From Phoronis australis (taxonomy: Eukaryota; Phoronida; Phoronidae): a stretch of 64,000 nucleotides of DNA. Shown here in pieces: positions 49,001 through 58,162 of the stretch. Under the pieces are notes generated by a model. The model did no database searches, had not been told where the DNA came from, and saw nothing but the letters and a program-made list of their open reading frames with translations. The position numbers and the translations under genes are program-made. The DNA is taken from contig NMRA01000043.1 in NCBI GenBank assembly GCA_002633005.1, positions 963,588 through 1,027,587 on the forward strand, in the 5' to 3' direction. Positions within the stretch are counted from its first letter, which is position 1. Every line of letters starts with the position of its first letter.

Positions 49001-50922
49001 TTATATTTTGGTTTACACGAAACCAATGTGACTGGAAAAGGTGTTATTCATACAGTTCTATTTTTTCATGACTGGATTCAGAAAGTTAGGAACAGGAAAG
49101 TTTACATAGTGAATTTCTTCCCACCTTACATGAGCTGATGTTTGTATTACCAGGTGGTTACAGGAAGTCATGACTGTACAGTGAGGCTTTGGGACCTGGC
49201 TGCTGGCAAAACAAGAGCAACACTAACAAACCACAAGAAAAGTGTCCGAGGCCTGGCGTTACACCCGACACAGTTAGTACACAGTGATATTGTGCTCTAG
49301 CACAGTTCACTTTAGATGGCAATACATCTTTAATGCATTGCATGATTTTGATGATTGGTGTAGATTTCACCAACTGCTGCTTTGTTACATACAACCAATA
49401 TGACTGGGTTTATAAAACCGGTATGACTTGGTTTATGCAACCAATATGACTGGGTTTATACAACCAGTATTACTTGGTTTATACAACCAGTATGACTGGG
49501 TTTATGCAACCAGTATGACTTGGTTTATGCAACCAGTATACCTAGGTTTATACATCCAGTATAACTGGGTTTATACAACTAGTATGACTGATTTTTTACG
49601 GTTAGTATGTCTGGGTTTATACAACCAGTACATCTGGTATCAAACAAGGAATTGAAAATATGTCTTGTGGAAGCTGACGTGTTTTATTATTCCAAATCTG
49701 AATAGACGTTTGTAGCCATATCCTGTTTATGAAATGAACTTTGAACCCATTGTTTCTATACCAGTGTTGTGTTTATCTTGGCACACTACCGACTGTGTGT
49801 AAAGGAGTTGTATAGTCAAACCATGGGTAACCAACACTATGTCTTTCTGTCTGACATATTTATGTTTTTTCAGATTCACATTTGCATCAGCGTCGCCTGA
49901 TAACATAAAGCAGTGGAAGTTCCCAGATGGAAATTTTATACAGAACCTATCTGGTCACAATGCAATTGTCAACTGTCTGGCACTCAACTCTGATGGAGTG
50001 TTAATTTCTGGTGGTATGTACGATATGTAACATACTTATATAAGTGTGTGTAATTTTGAACTCTGGTGGGGGTGTTAGTGTCTGGAGGTATGTCTTGTGT
50101 TGAACTCCGATGTCGGTGTTTCTTTCTGGAGGTATTTGTAGTGTTGAACTCTAGTGAGGGTGTTAGTTTCTGTTAGTTATACTAGTATAACATTTGCTTC
50201 AGTGTCTGTTGTTAAATCTGTCTCCAGGCGACAACGGCACTATGTTCTTCTGGGACTGGAGGTCAGGATACAACTTTCAGCGTATGCAGGCTGCAGTGCA
50301 GCCAGGCTCTATAGACTCAGAGGCCGGTATATTTGCCATGGAGTTTGACAAGAGTGGTAGTCGACTGATCACTGCTGAAGCAGATAAAACTATCAAGATC
50401 TACAAAGAGGATGACTCAGCGGTAGGTTACATATAATGTTTGAGTTTAAACTCAGCTATTGATCAGTTAGTTTTACAACTTCTGCCCAACTTCCAAAGCA
50501 ATATCCATTTTTTCTCAGTCATCAAATCAGCACATGGCTTTTATCTGAGCAAATTGATTAGTGCACTGAACCTTGCAGATTCATATCTTGATTAACTAGC
50601 TCATCACTTGACCATTTGCACGGTAAGAGCAAAGGGTTTTTAGAAATTTTTGTGTTTCTTGCTATTTTGAAATTTTGAAATAGAATTTGTACACAGAATT
50701 TGCAAATTTACAAAACTGGAAGAAAACATTATTTTGGTATTGCTAAAATGCATTTCTCTGGAAAATGAAAAACTAGGGTCTCAGCACTTACTGGGTACTA
50801 CAACACCTCCGTGGTCCACCCTTAAGTTGTACCCCTATACAGAATTGTGTATTTATTTACAGACTGAGGAGACCCACCCCCTCAACTGGAGACCAGACAT
50901 TTTGCGTAAGAAGAAATACTAA
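37076..50922 (+). CDS. PLRG1: Pleiotropic regulator 1 (WD40 protein of the Prp19/CDC5L spliceosome complex)
   Basis: Nuclear pre-mRNA splicing factor (yeast Prp46), part of the Prp19-associated complex that activates the spliceosome. Exons: 37076-37081 (Met-Glu only, tentative), 39871-39977, 42564-42700, 43019-43127, 43411-43444, 44228-44416, 44679-44828, 45890-45991, 46764-46856, 49154-49272, 49874-50013, 50228-50421, 50863-50922. All phases agree and the joined protein has 479 residues; human has 514, the difference being in the loose N-terminal third. Visible: [20 protein letters not shown] at the N-terminus; [29 protein letters not shown] before the propeller; seven WD40 repeats from about residue 165 with GH and WD pairs ([42 protein letters not shown]); conserved tail [13 protein letters not shown]40 unit boundaries often match exon ends. 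Introns hold many mobile elements. Confidence 0.95.
37185..37300. repeat. Short GGTCGCATTTTG repeats
   Basis: Four or so degenerate copies of CCAGGTCGCATTTT-like units follow GGCTCGACGCT. Related words (GACTCGACTTTT, AATGCGACCTG) occur near 43612-43650 in another PLRG1 intron. Likely a dispersed repeat. Confidence 0.5.
37805..38742. mobile_element. Decayed inverted-repeat element, about 940 bp
   Basis: Two blocks on the left (GACCCTGATTCAGAGAACCA at about 37806 and GACCTAATTATCGGACG at about 37866) occur in reverse complement and mirrored order on the right (about 38720-38742 and 38681-38700). This is the pattern of a terminal inverted repeat of about 78 bp. An 11-bp perfect hairpin, CAAGGAGTGTA / TACACTCCTTG (38297-38325), lies inside. 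No coding region is seen. First PLRG1 intron. Confidence 0.55.
38829..38964. mobile_element. Compact foldback element, about 135 bp
   Basis: Nearly the whole segment folds on itself: AGGTCGGATAGAGTGGTCCC pairs with the region ending GGGACCCACCTATGACCT, and TAGAACCAGCTACTCCCA pairs with TGGGAGTAACAGGTTCT. It lies just after the element ending at 38742. Confidence 0.7.
40503..41045. mobile_element. PIF/Harbinger-like element, non-autonomous, with transposase N-terminal remnant
   Basis: The 28-bp terminal inverted repeats (40503-40530 and 41018-41045) begin GAAGCGTGTTCAA and have one mismatch. Inside, a plus-strand frame from 40599 reads [10 protein letters not shown] and stops after about 25 codons. 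A second stretch (about 40731-40847) reads [13 protein letters not shown] and [13 protein letters not shown], resembling the start of HARBI1-type transposases. No catalytic domain remains. Target-site duplication not resolved. PLRG1 intron. Confidence 0.6.
45543..45669. mobile_element. Small TIR element related to the one at 58993-59395
   Basis: It begins GGGCCC and carries TCTAAT and GTACTC words that are mirrored at its right end (GAGTACAGAGATTAGA), matching the TIR style of the larger element at 58993. PLRG1 intron. Confidence 0.45.
47287..48445. mobile_element. piggyBac-like element, 1159 bp, flanked by TTAA
   Basis: Perfect 12-bp inverted termini CCCTTATCCTGC / GCAGGATAAGGG are flanked on both sides by TTAA (47283-47286, 48446-48449), the piggyBac target duplication. 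The inside has a short transposase N-terminal remnant (47601-47966) and then about 480 bp of non-coding sequence. It lacks the DDD catalytic core, so it is non-autonomous. It lies in the PLRG1 intron between 46856 and 49154. Confidence 0.85.
47601..47966 (+). pseudogene. piggyBac transposase N-terminal fragment
   Basis: An open frame of 121 codons starts [10 protein letters not shown] and continues with an acidic stretch ([20 protein letters not shown]) typical of piggyBac transposase N-termini. It ends with [10 protein letters not shown], similar to the beginning of the DDE_Tnp_1_7 domain, and then stops. The catalytic domain is missing. The assignment rests mainly on the surrounding TTAA and TIRs. 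Confidence 0.6.
48561..48633. repeat. Hairpin element, second member of the TTTTGAGAACCAG family
   Basis: GTGCCCGCATTTTGAGAACC (left) pairs with GGTTCTCAAAATGCAAGCAC (right). Same family as 16271-16342. It lies about 110 bp after the piggyBac-like element. Confidence 0.7.
49385..49634. repeat. 24-bp minisatellite, about 10 copies, just after a PLRG1 exon
   Basis: The unit TGACTGGGTTTATACAACCA plus GTAT repeats with substitutions. It begins about 110 bp after the exon ending 49272. The period of 8 codons keeps one frame open, which is not a gene. Confidence 0.92.
49983..50175 (+). repeat. PLRG1 exon end plus donor followed by three degenerate intronic copies
   Basis: The last about 30 bp of the exon ending 50013 and its donor (CTCAACTCTGATGGAGTG to GGTGGTATGT) recur in degenerate form in the following intron at about 50057, 50101 and 50145. 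Each begins TTGAACTC(T/C) and runs to TTTCTGG-like sequence, and the first two keep GGAGGTAT. The spacing is about 44-55 bp. Confidence 0.7.
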
Positions 50923-51074
50923 ACACTTGTGAGCACTTGATATGACTATAGGAAGCAGATTAGAAGTACATGCTGGGCTATCACACAAGCCAGCCTCTTC
51001 ATGTCGACTTGAGCCTGGTCTGATTGTACCACCAGAGGGCGCTGTCACTTGAGGACCAATTGTTAAATGTGTAA

Positions 51075-51110
51075 AATAAAGTTTGATACTGAATACCAGT
51101 TGTAAATAAA
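51075..51110 (+). terminator. Polyadenylation signals of PLRG1
   Basis: AATAAA occurs at 51075-51080 and 51105-51110, about 155-185 bp after the PLRG1 stop. A reverse-complement signal (TTTATT at about 51133) suggests a convergent minus-strand transcript ending here too. Confidence 0.65.
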
Positions 51111-51839
51111 GCTCATTTGATTTTTTACTCTTTTATTCCGTTGGCCAGCATGGGATGGCTTTATCAAACTACAAAACATTTATATTGTCAGTTAACAAAG
51201 GAAATGAATATACATCATTCCAACTACACAGCCCAGTTGCCTTGTGAAAAATAATACGAATTTGAAACCAAAGCATTAAGCCTCAATTTTTGTGTGGAAG
51301 GATGTTTGTGTGGTTTTCTTACTATATGATCTGCAATTTGGCGCTTCGGATTATATGCAGTTCACTGGCCTTTTTCCAAGATTTTTTATTCAAATGTCCT
51401 GCACGTGGGTGCATGCGCCTATGTTCCGCAATTAGGTGTAGGAGGTGCTCCGGTTATAGGGGCACCTTGAATGATTTTGAAAAATTTCCTAAATAAATTT
51501 TATTTCAGTATGTGAGGTTAGTGGCTCTGGTTTATTACAGGAACACTTAATTCTGAGTACACATTTTTTAAAACTCATTACAAGCTTTATTTTCAAGCGC
51601 AACTTGCGAATAAAATAACTGTTCATTTCATCTAAAAATATACTTAACTATGTCAATGTTTTGAGTGCAATCGAGTCGTGATTGTTCAACCTGACTGTCT
51701 ATTACGGTGGCGTTGGCTTTCACGTCAGTCCATAGACATTATTTTCATGCAAGCGAGGAGTGGTTATTTTAAACATTGAAGGTGCGCCTATATCCAGAGC
51801 ACCATAATCAACGCAAGTTCTATCAAATGTGTGGCATAT

Positions 51840-52170
51840 AGGCCAGTGGCGGATCTAGGATATCTCGAGGGGGGCCCAACATTTTGTCTAAACATTTGCT
51901 CAAAGAACGATTTTAGATGTGCATAGCACCGAATGGGGGGCGGTCGGGAGGGGGTTTGCCCCCCTTCCGGCCAGGAAATTTTTCTGTTTTTTCCTCTAAA
52001 ATCGAGCATTTTCCTTGATTCCCGAAGTATCATCCAAGAAAAAAGGCAAAAAAAAAAAAAACGGAGAAAGTGTCAAACAGGAAAAACTGCATGCGCTACA
52101 GACGCGAACTCCCGACCTGGCGAATAGCGCGCGCGTGCTTTACCACTGCACCACCACGACTGATTTGCTA
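51840..52170 (-). mobile_element. tRNA-derived repeat, minus orientation, with G/C-run body
   Basis: On the minus strand GTGGTGCAGTGGTAAAGCAC (about 52157-52138) resembles box A and GGGAGTTCGCGTC (about 52112-52100) resembles box B. The downstream body has runs of G and C (51870-51965) and ends near GTGGCGGATCTAGG (about 51845). It interrupts segmental copy 1 and is absent at the matching place in copy 2. Confidence 0.55.
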
Positions 52171-54354
52171 CTAAGAGACCTACTTGTTTATGGTCCACAG
52201 CGTTTGCGCGCGAAACCTTCTTTTTGTAATGCTTATTACATGTTTTATATTTTGTGCAATCAGTTCGTAACAAATTTGTTGTTTTTAAAATAGTCTTCAA
52301 TTGTCCAAAAAAACAAATCCGTTTTTTGTGTTGGCAATAATGACGCGATTGCTTTGGAAATCGTCTTAGTTAAGGTTTGACAAAGAGAGAATTATGAGTT
52401 TTCGAGTGATTCACTAAGGCTCCGATTAAAATTGACATCTTACCAGCAGCTTCTGTTTTTTCATCATCACTCAGATTTCATTTTCTTTAAAAAATGAAGT
52501 AGGCCTAATTTTCTTCATTGCACAGTGGAGCAGACGACGAAAACGGAGTCGTAGTGGCCAACGCCACTGCCGGTCGCCTGAGATATCGCGGGAGAGCCTA
52601 TACTTAGCCATAGTTCCGTTACGATTGCGCTGTGTTCCGAATTTGACACTTGAAATTGGATCTAAGCCCCCCCCCCAAACATTGAAACTGCGCACATTTA
52701 AATCTTGTTTCAGTCGTATAATTTTAATTTCCGGGGTTAATTAGTAAATTCAACATTTCCCTACGCTCTTGCTGTTTTATTTTTTTTTGCGGCAGCCAAG
52801 GTGCACATTATAAGTTAAAATGTAAATCGCATTTCTTAAATATATCATAAAATAAGAAGGTGTATATTTGAAGAATATTCTCACATAGATCTGACTTTGG
52901 TTGTCAAAGTATCAAGACAAGGCGTAGGAAACACGCTGACCAGAATCGAATGACAATTGAATTTAAAAACAATTAATCGGTCTATGGCACTCAACTTGCA
53001 TAAATCTGTAAGCAATAAAAATTTGCTCAACGCCGGAGAAAAAAACTAGGTAGCAAATAAAAACCGCAAAACTAGCAAAATATATCATTCAAGATGTTTA
53101 CTTATGCATATCATCTTAAGAAATAGTCAAGACAAAAAGTAGAATCCACAATATTACAGTGTACAGGTTCAAAACGGTGAAAGGTTAGGCAACGTGATCC
53201 AAAAATTGATTTTGATGTTGCGTACTTGACTCAGTGGAATATGAATATATAGTGTGACTCGAGGCTGCAGTTTTGATATTATTGTACAAAGAATTACATA
53301 AAGTATTATGAAAATTGGGGTTAGTTAAGCATTGGCAATTCAACAGCCTTTCAGGTAGACGTAGACGACTTTTTAATCAAGTATGCTGATAATACACGCG
53401 ACTTCGTTTAATTATGGGACAATTGTTCAAGTACCAGTAAAAGTGAACATTTGTGTATACAGGAAACTAACTGAGGAGTCAATAGTAAATAGTAGAGATG
53501 CACTACAATTCCCGCAATAATACTGTGTAGCCATAACCGAATTCATTGCAAGTTGCGAGTAAATCTGTGCTAACGTACAGCAAAATAAAGCAGTCGCCTA
53601 AATATCTGATTCGCAAGATATTCAGTGTACGGAGATGTTGGAGCCAGTCCTCATACCCAGTGTTGTTATATCTGCAATGTCTGCAAAGAAACAAACATGT
53701 GAACATCTACAGGAAATGACTTTCTTGAAGTGAAATGTAAACTAGCTTAAAACTAGAATAAAATGCACGTTCCAGGGCCACTCAATTAAATAAAGACCCA
53801 GCGGCACTGTTGGTCAAGCTGAATTTGCATATGTTAACTTGAAAGAATCAAGTTAGTAGTGATTAATATTCCTGTTGAAGAACTCGTGAACTCCATGCGG
53901 CCCACATAGTTCTATTACGTGTAATTTAATTGGGAACATTAATTTTGTGAATTAAAATTCTAAACCAAATGATTCCACCTCAATATATGAACCAAAAAAA
54001 TGGTTTTCAAAGATGACGCAACACGGGGCTTATAACTGTTAAAGGTTTAGAAATTGGAAATTCAGCATTCAGAAAGGTCCCACTAAGTGCAAACGCATGT
54101 CGATCATATTCGCTTTAAAGCAATTTCAGGATTCTTAGAAAAGGCGGCTAAACATCAGTTCAAATCTTGGACTGTCAGGGTCCGGACCTCAAATTAATGA
54201 AGTAGTACTACTTAGTCATGTCCATAGCACTAATCACGTGGTACAATCACTGAGATCACAATAGCGCGCTTATCTAAACAGGAATTTAACATAAATTTCT
54301 TGGAAAAATATGTTCGCAAACAACTTAGCCTCCATTTCAGTAAGAACGTCGAAC

Positions 54355-57300
54355 ATGGGTGCTGTATATTATCTGACCCAAGACGTGCAGTGTCTGTTTC
54401 AAGATAAGTTTGTTGTTTTCATCGGGGACTCGAGTAAGTAACAGCTGACTGATTTGAACGTGTGGATCACTCACAATATGTAGTGAGGTGTCACTGCCGC
54501 GTGGATCACTCACAATATGTAGTGAGGTGTCAATGCCCGGTGTGGATCACTCACAATACGTAGTGAGGTGTCAATGCCCGGTGTGGATCACTCACAATAT
54601 GTAGTGAGGTGTCAATGCCCGGTGTGGATCACTCACAATATGCAGTGGGGTGTCACTGCGGTGTATAGATTATTCATGCACCATGCATGGGCTAAAAGTG
54701 TAACAAACTGTCAGTTCTAGCAAGCTCAGAAATCATTTCTGGACAAGTTGAAACCAATTAATTTTAAAGCGGTAAATGGCCTAATTCAAAAGTTTCTTAC
54801 AGTGAATGCAAGTTAATTAGCAGCCTTGTCTTCAATAAAAGTTACCCGAACACAGCGTTATATCGGCCGATGTTATTATATACATCAGTTTAAGATGGTA
54901 GTAAAAGTCACAAGGTCAGGACTCTGGCACTCTTCACTTGCACGTATTTAAATTCTTTTACAAATCATTTATTTTCCAACCCAGAAACACAATTTTTCGC
55001 AAACAACCTTGATACATAGAATGTGACTTTCGCTTAAGGCAACTCTTTTCACTCACTGGCAGCCGATAGGCACATATAGTTTGACATGATTGGGGTCCAG
55101 CGAGAGAGGCGTGACCTGAAGTAGTCCGCGTGGTCGAACTTCTGGATTCAATCCAGGAACCTGGTTCTTTTCAATTGACTATTGCACGTGTTCACATTAG
55201 GAAACTGACTCTTATTGCCGGCTTCACTCAATAACCAGCATGAGAGGGTTACTTTCCAGCAGAACATGATTCTGGGTCACAACTGTGTATCACTGTGTTG
55301 TTACAACAATTTGGTATTTGTAATAGCTACAAGAAATAACTTTTGGTTTACACCATTGCCGTTATGAAATTATTCTCATACTCCAACTCATTAAAATTAG
55401 AGGTGATATCAGGGACTCGAATGAGCCGACAGTTCCTTCATTTGATTGAAGACCAGGCTCTGTACAAGTTGGCTTGTTATCATGGAAGCGTACCATTTTA
55501 TGAGCCAAGCACTATGTCAAAGAATAATCTCTTGTCAGTCTTGTGCAAACCCAGAAATTCTTTCAGATCCGAGTAAGGAACAGTTTGACACGTAGGTCAT
55601 TTAGCGCCATTAAATAGTGCTAAATCATGTACAGTGTATCGTAACTTCGATTCTCGGACTAACAGCGGTTTGGAACCGCTTTAAGTAAGTACAGTCTGTT
55701 ATTAAAATAACACGTTCGTAATTGTAACTTGGTATTTATGTTCCAATGTACGAAGAACTTCATCTATTTAGGACACAATATGATAGACGAAGAAGGATTT
55801 TTTCACGAAAGATAGGTTGCACCAAATAAACTGCTTAACATAACCATCATCAGACAATGTTTCAAGAAACTATGGGCATTCACAAATGTTAAAAGAATTT
55901 GGAAAATGACCAATTTTGGTAATATTTTTCGGAAATTAGTGAGATTTTTATGATAAGCACGTCATTTCCACTTTTTTCCAGCCCAACGTTCCATTTATAA
56001 AGATTTGGTTCAGTTGCTTCAACACCACGGATACATTGACGAAAGATTACTTAAACTAAAGGTACGTACAAGTAGGATGAAACCTTAAACAAATTCTAAA
56101 CCTGAGCAACTGTTTAGAAAATGGCAACAGATCAACATGTTCCTTGTTTATCAACATGTCACTTGTCTTTCAACCGACCGGTCTTCCTGTATTTTGAGCA
56201 AAAAAAAACAGTTAAATAAACCTTGTAAATGGGTGTCAAAAATTCCTTAATCCCTATTCCCTAATCCAAGAAAGTCACTTGTAAAAGTTCAGGCTGTGTG
56301 GTGAGTGCCCAACAGGTAAGACAAGTATTGGGAAATGCTACGGTATCGTGCAATGACATAAATAACGTTCTTCCCTCTGAACATGTTCTTATTAACCTTT
56401 TTCTGTCAAGACCACTTTCACGTTATTTAGCAAATCACGTGACTTTTAAAACTTCATTTCAGGGAGAACAAGAGTGTAATGGCGATAAGCTGCTTGAGGG
56501 AGGTGTAAATGATGAAATGTCCAACAAAACCAGCTACAAAGAAGTCAGAGAGTACAAATCGTCTGACTGTAGATACTTGATACAATTCTACTTTACCACT
56601 CGATGTTACAACGACTACGTGGAGTCTATCATACAGAGATTGTCAGAAGGCCGTAATCCTGACCTCCTAATCATTAACTCTTGCCTGTGGGATATAACAC
56701 GGTGAGAAAGCTATCAGTCACTAAAACCACTAAGTTTTGTAAGGTTCATTCGCCTACTTGTGGACCCGTGCATACAGTATATTCGGATATATTCAAAACA
56801 TTTGAGCAAAATCATGGAGTGGAGTTAGTATGACTTCCCTTTTGCAAAACATTAGATAATGATATGCGTTCAGCTGGGGAGGGGGGGGGGGGGGAGANGG
56901 GGGGGAGAGCCCCCACTTGTATTTCAGTGTAGGGCCGCTTATGGGCATGGTCGGTGCGCACCATAGGGGGCTGGAGGGCTATAGCCCCCACTTATTTCAG
57001 TGCTGCGCTGCCCAAGTGATGCTCTCTACCAAACCTGTAATTGTTTTGAAATATATTCTATCACTTTACATTTTAGGTATGGTAAAAACAGCTGCAAAGA
57101 CTACGTTAAAAATATCAAAAAGCTTTGCTATGAGCTACACAAAAAATTCCAAAGGCAAAGAACCACTATCGTGTGGAGAACATGTCTTCCTTTGGGAAAA
57201 AATCCTTATGGCAAAGTCATGGGAGTGTACTATCCACTAAACAGTGAAGTAACTAATCATAATATAATGGAAGCTAATAAAGTTGCCGCAATGTATTTTG

Positions 57301-57563
57301 AAAATCATAATTTTTCGGTTGTTTACATGGATATGTATTTGTGCTACTCAACAGAACACCTGATGCCAGACAAGGTTCACTGGAATGCAGTGGCCCACCG
57401 TCACATGATCAATATTCTTTTAACACATATAGCACGTATATGGGGACGTCCAGTTCCAGTCAATATTTTACCACCATATCCGAATACTAAGTACACCCAT
57501 TTTCCAATTGTCTTTGATCATTCTGGTTATCCAAGAGCTTATTTAACTTATCCATTGTTATAA
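54355..57563 (+). CDS. PC-esterase domain protein (PCED1/FAM113-like GDSL hydrolase)
   Basis: Member of the GDSL/SGNH-like acyl-esterase (PC-esterase) superfamily, closest to PCED1A/PCED1B; the substrate is unknown in animals. Exons: 54355-54433, 55982-56061, 56463-56701, 57077-57563. Phases agree and the protein has 294 residues. Visible: FVVFIGDS with the catalytic Ser at about residue 26, split by an intron right after GDS; QRSIYKDLV; LIINSCLWD with Asn at about 125; VWRTCLPLG; DKVHW with Asp at about 231 and His at about 234, completing the triad; AHRHMINILLTHIARIWG. There is no signal peptide or membrane segment. It lacks the long proline-rich tail of human PCED1A. I start at the ATG at 54355 because human PCED1 also begins a short distance before the GDS block. 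PCED1A and PCED1B cannot be told apart. Confidence 0.9.
54460..54660. repeat. 40-bp minisatellite, 5 copies, in intron 1 of the PC-esterase gene
   Basis: The unit GTGTGGATCACTCACAATAT plus TAGTGAGGTGTCA(A/C)TGCC repeats five times, starting 27 bp after the donor at 54434. Confidence 0.92.
56878..56912. repeat. Poly-G tract with ambiguous base
   Basis: About 30 bp of almost pure G with one N at 56898, in the last intron of the PC-esterase gene. The true length is uncertain. Confidence 0.8.
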
Positions 57564-57639
57564 ATAACTAATGTTTCACTAGACGTGTAGAAAAAATTTA
57601 TAATGTCATCACGTTTTTGAGAAATTTAATTTGTCGATT

Positions 57640-57645
57640 AATAAA
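57640..57645 (+). terminator. Polyadenylation signal of the PC-esterase gene
   Basis: AATAAA lies 77 bp after the stop codon. Confidence 0.65.
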
Positions 57646-57751
57646 TTGAAATTACAATCTATCAGATTTATTTTTGAATTTTAGAAAAATGTGGGTATGG
57701 GTCAATTGACCAGCAGGCCCTCAAATCTACTGGTCAATTTGGAGGTCAGGT

Positions 57752-58162
57752 ATGTTTTCTATCCTTTGTGGGTTCAATTTTCTTGAGAGGGGTGGGGGCG
57801 GCATTTTCAAGTGTATGATTAAAATGGAAATGTTTAACTATACATCTCAGACCCACACGCAAATATATATTTGCCCCAGTAACGGAGACGTATATGACCA
57901 GGCTATTTTCAGCCACTTATGTGCCACTGGACGTGATTTTGATACTGATGATGTCACTATCCTATACTGTGAGCAAGATTGGTTCAGAAGGGGTGTCAAC
58001 GAAGCTCTGTACGAGCGCATCGAGCGCCCCTCTGTGAATAAACAAGGTGGGTTAAGGTTCCAAGTGTCACACACATGGGATAGTGTCCTGGGCCGTTCAA
58101 AGAAAATTGACTTACCTAAGAGAAATCTTATGTTGCAGCCAATTTTAAGAAAAAAAAATTGA
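57752..58162 (+). mobile_element. Retroelement-derived ORF fragment (GIY-YIG-like C-terminal piece)
   Basis: An open frame of 136 codons contains DWFRRGVNEALYERIERPSV and later QVSHTWDSVLG. This W(F)xRGVxEA(I/L)Y..E.PS(L/V)N pattern is what I associate with the C-terminal nuclease-like end of reverse-transcriptase-bearing elements. The first part of the frame (before about 57846) does not fit. There is no reverse transcriptase beside it, so this is a remnant. The family assignment is from memory. Confidence 0.45.

Larger units (their letters stand above)
50940..53760. repeat. Diverged segmental duplication, copy 1 (PLRG1 3' tail and beyond)
   Basis: Collinear short matches link this stretch with 61580-63600. 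They include ATGCTGGGCT, CCACCAGAGGG, a GTTGTAAATAA word, CAGCATGGGATGG, TTAAATATATCATA, ACTAGCAAAA, and CAGTGTAC..GAG(A/G)TGTTGGA followed by TCTGCAAAGAAACAAA. The order is the same in both copies. It starts just after the PLRG1 stop and contains the PLRG1 polyadenylation signals. Several insertions, including the tRNA-like repeat near 52.1 kb, make copy 1 longer. The last block may be a minus-strand 3' exon (acceptor at about 53681). Confidence 0.65.

Noticed and set aside
49385-49634. CRISPR-like regular repeats
   Set aside because: Head-to-tail minisatellite with no spacers, in a eukaryotic intron.
56298-56462. Upstream extension of the PC-esterase exon at 56463
   Set aside because: The open frame continues upstream, but a good acceptor at 56461-56462 and phase agreement with the exon ending 56061 place the exon start at 56463.
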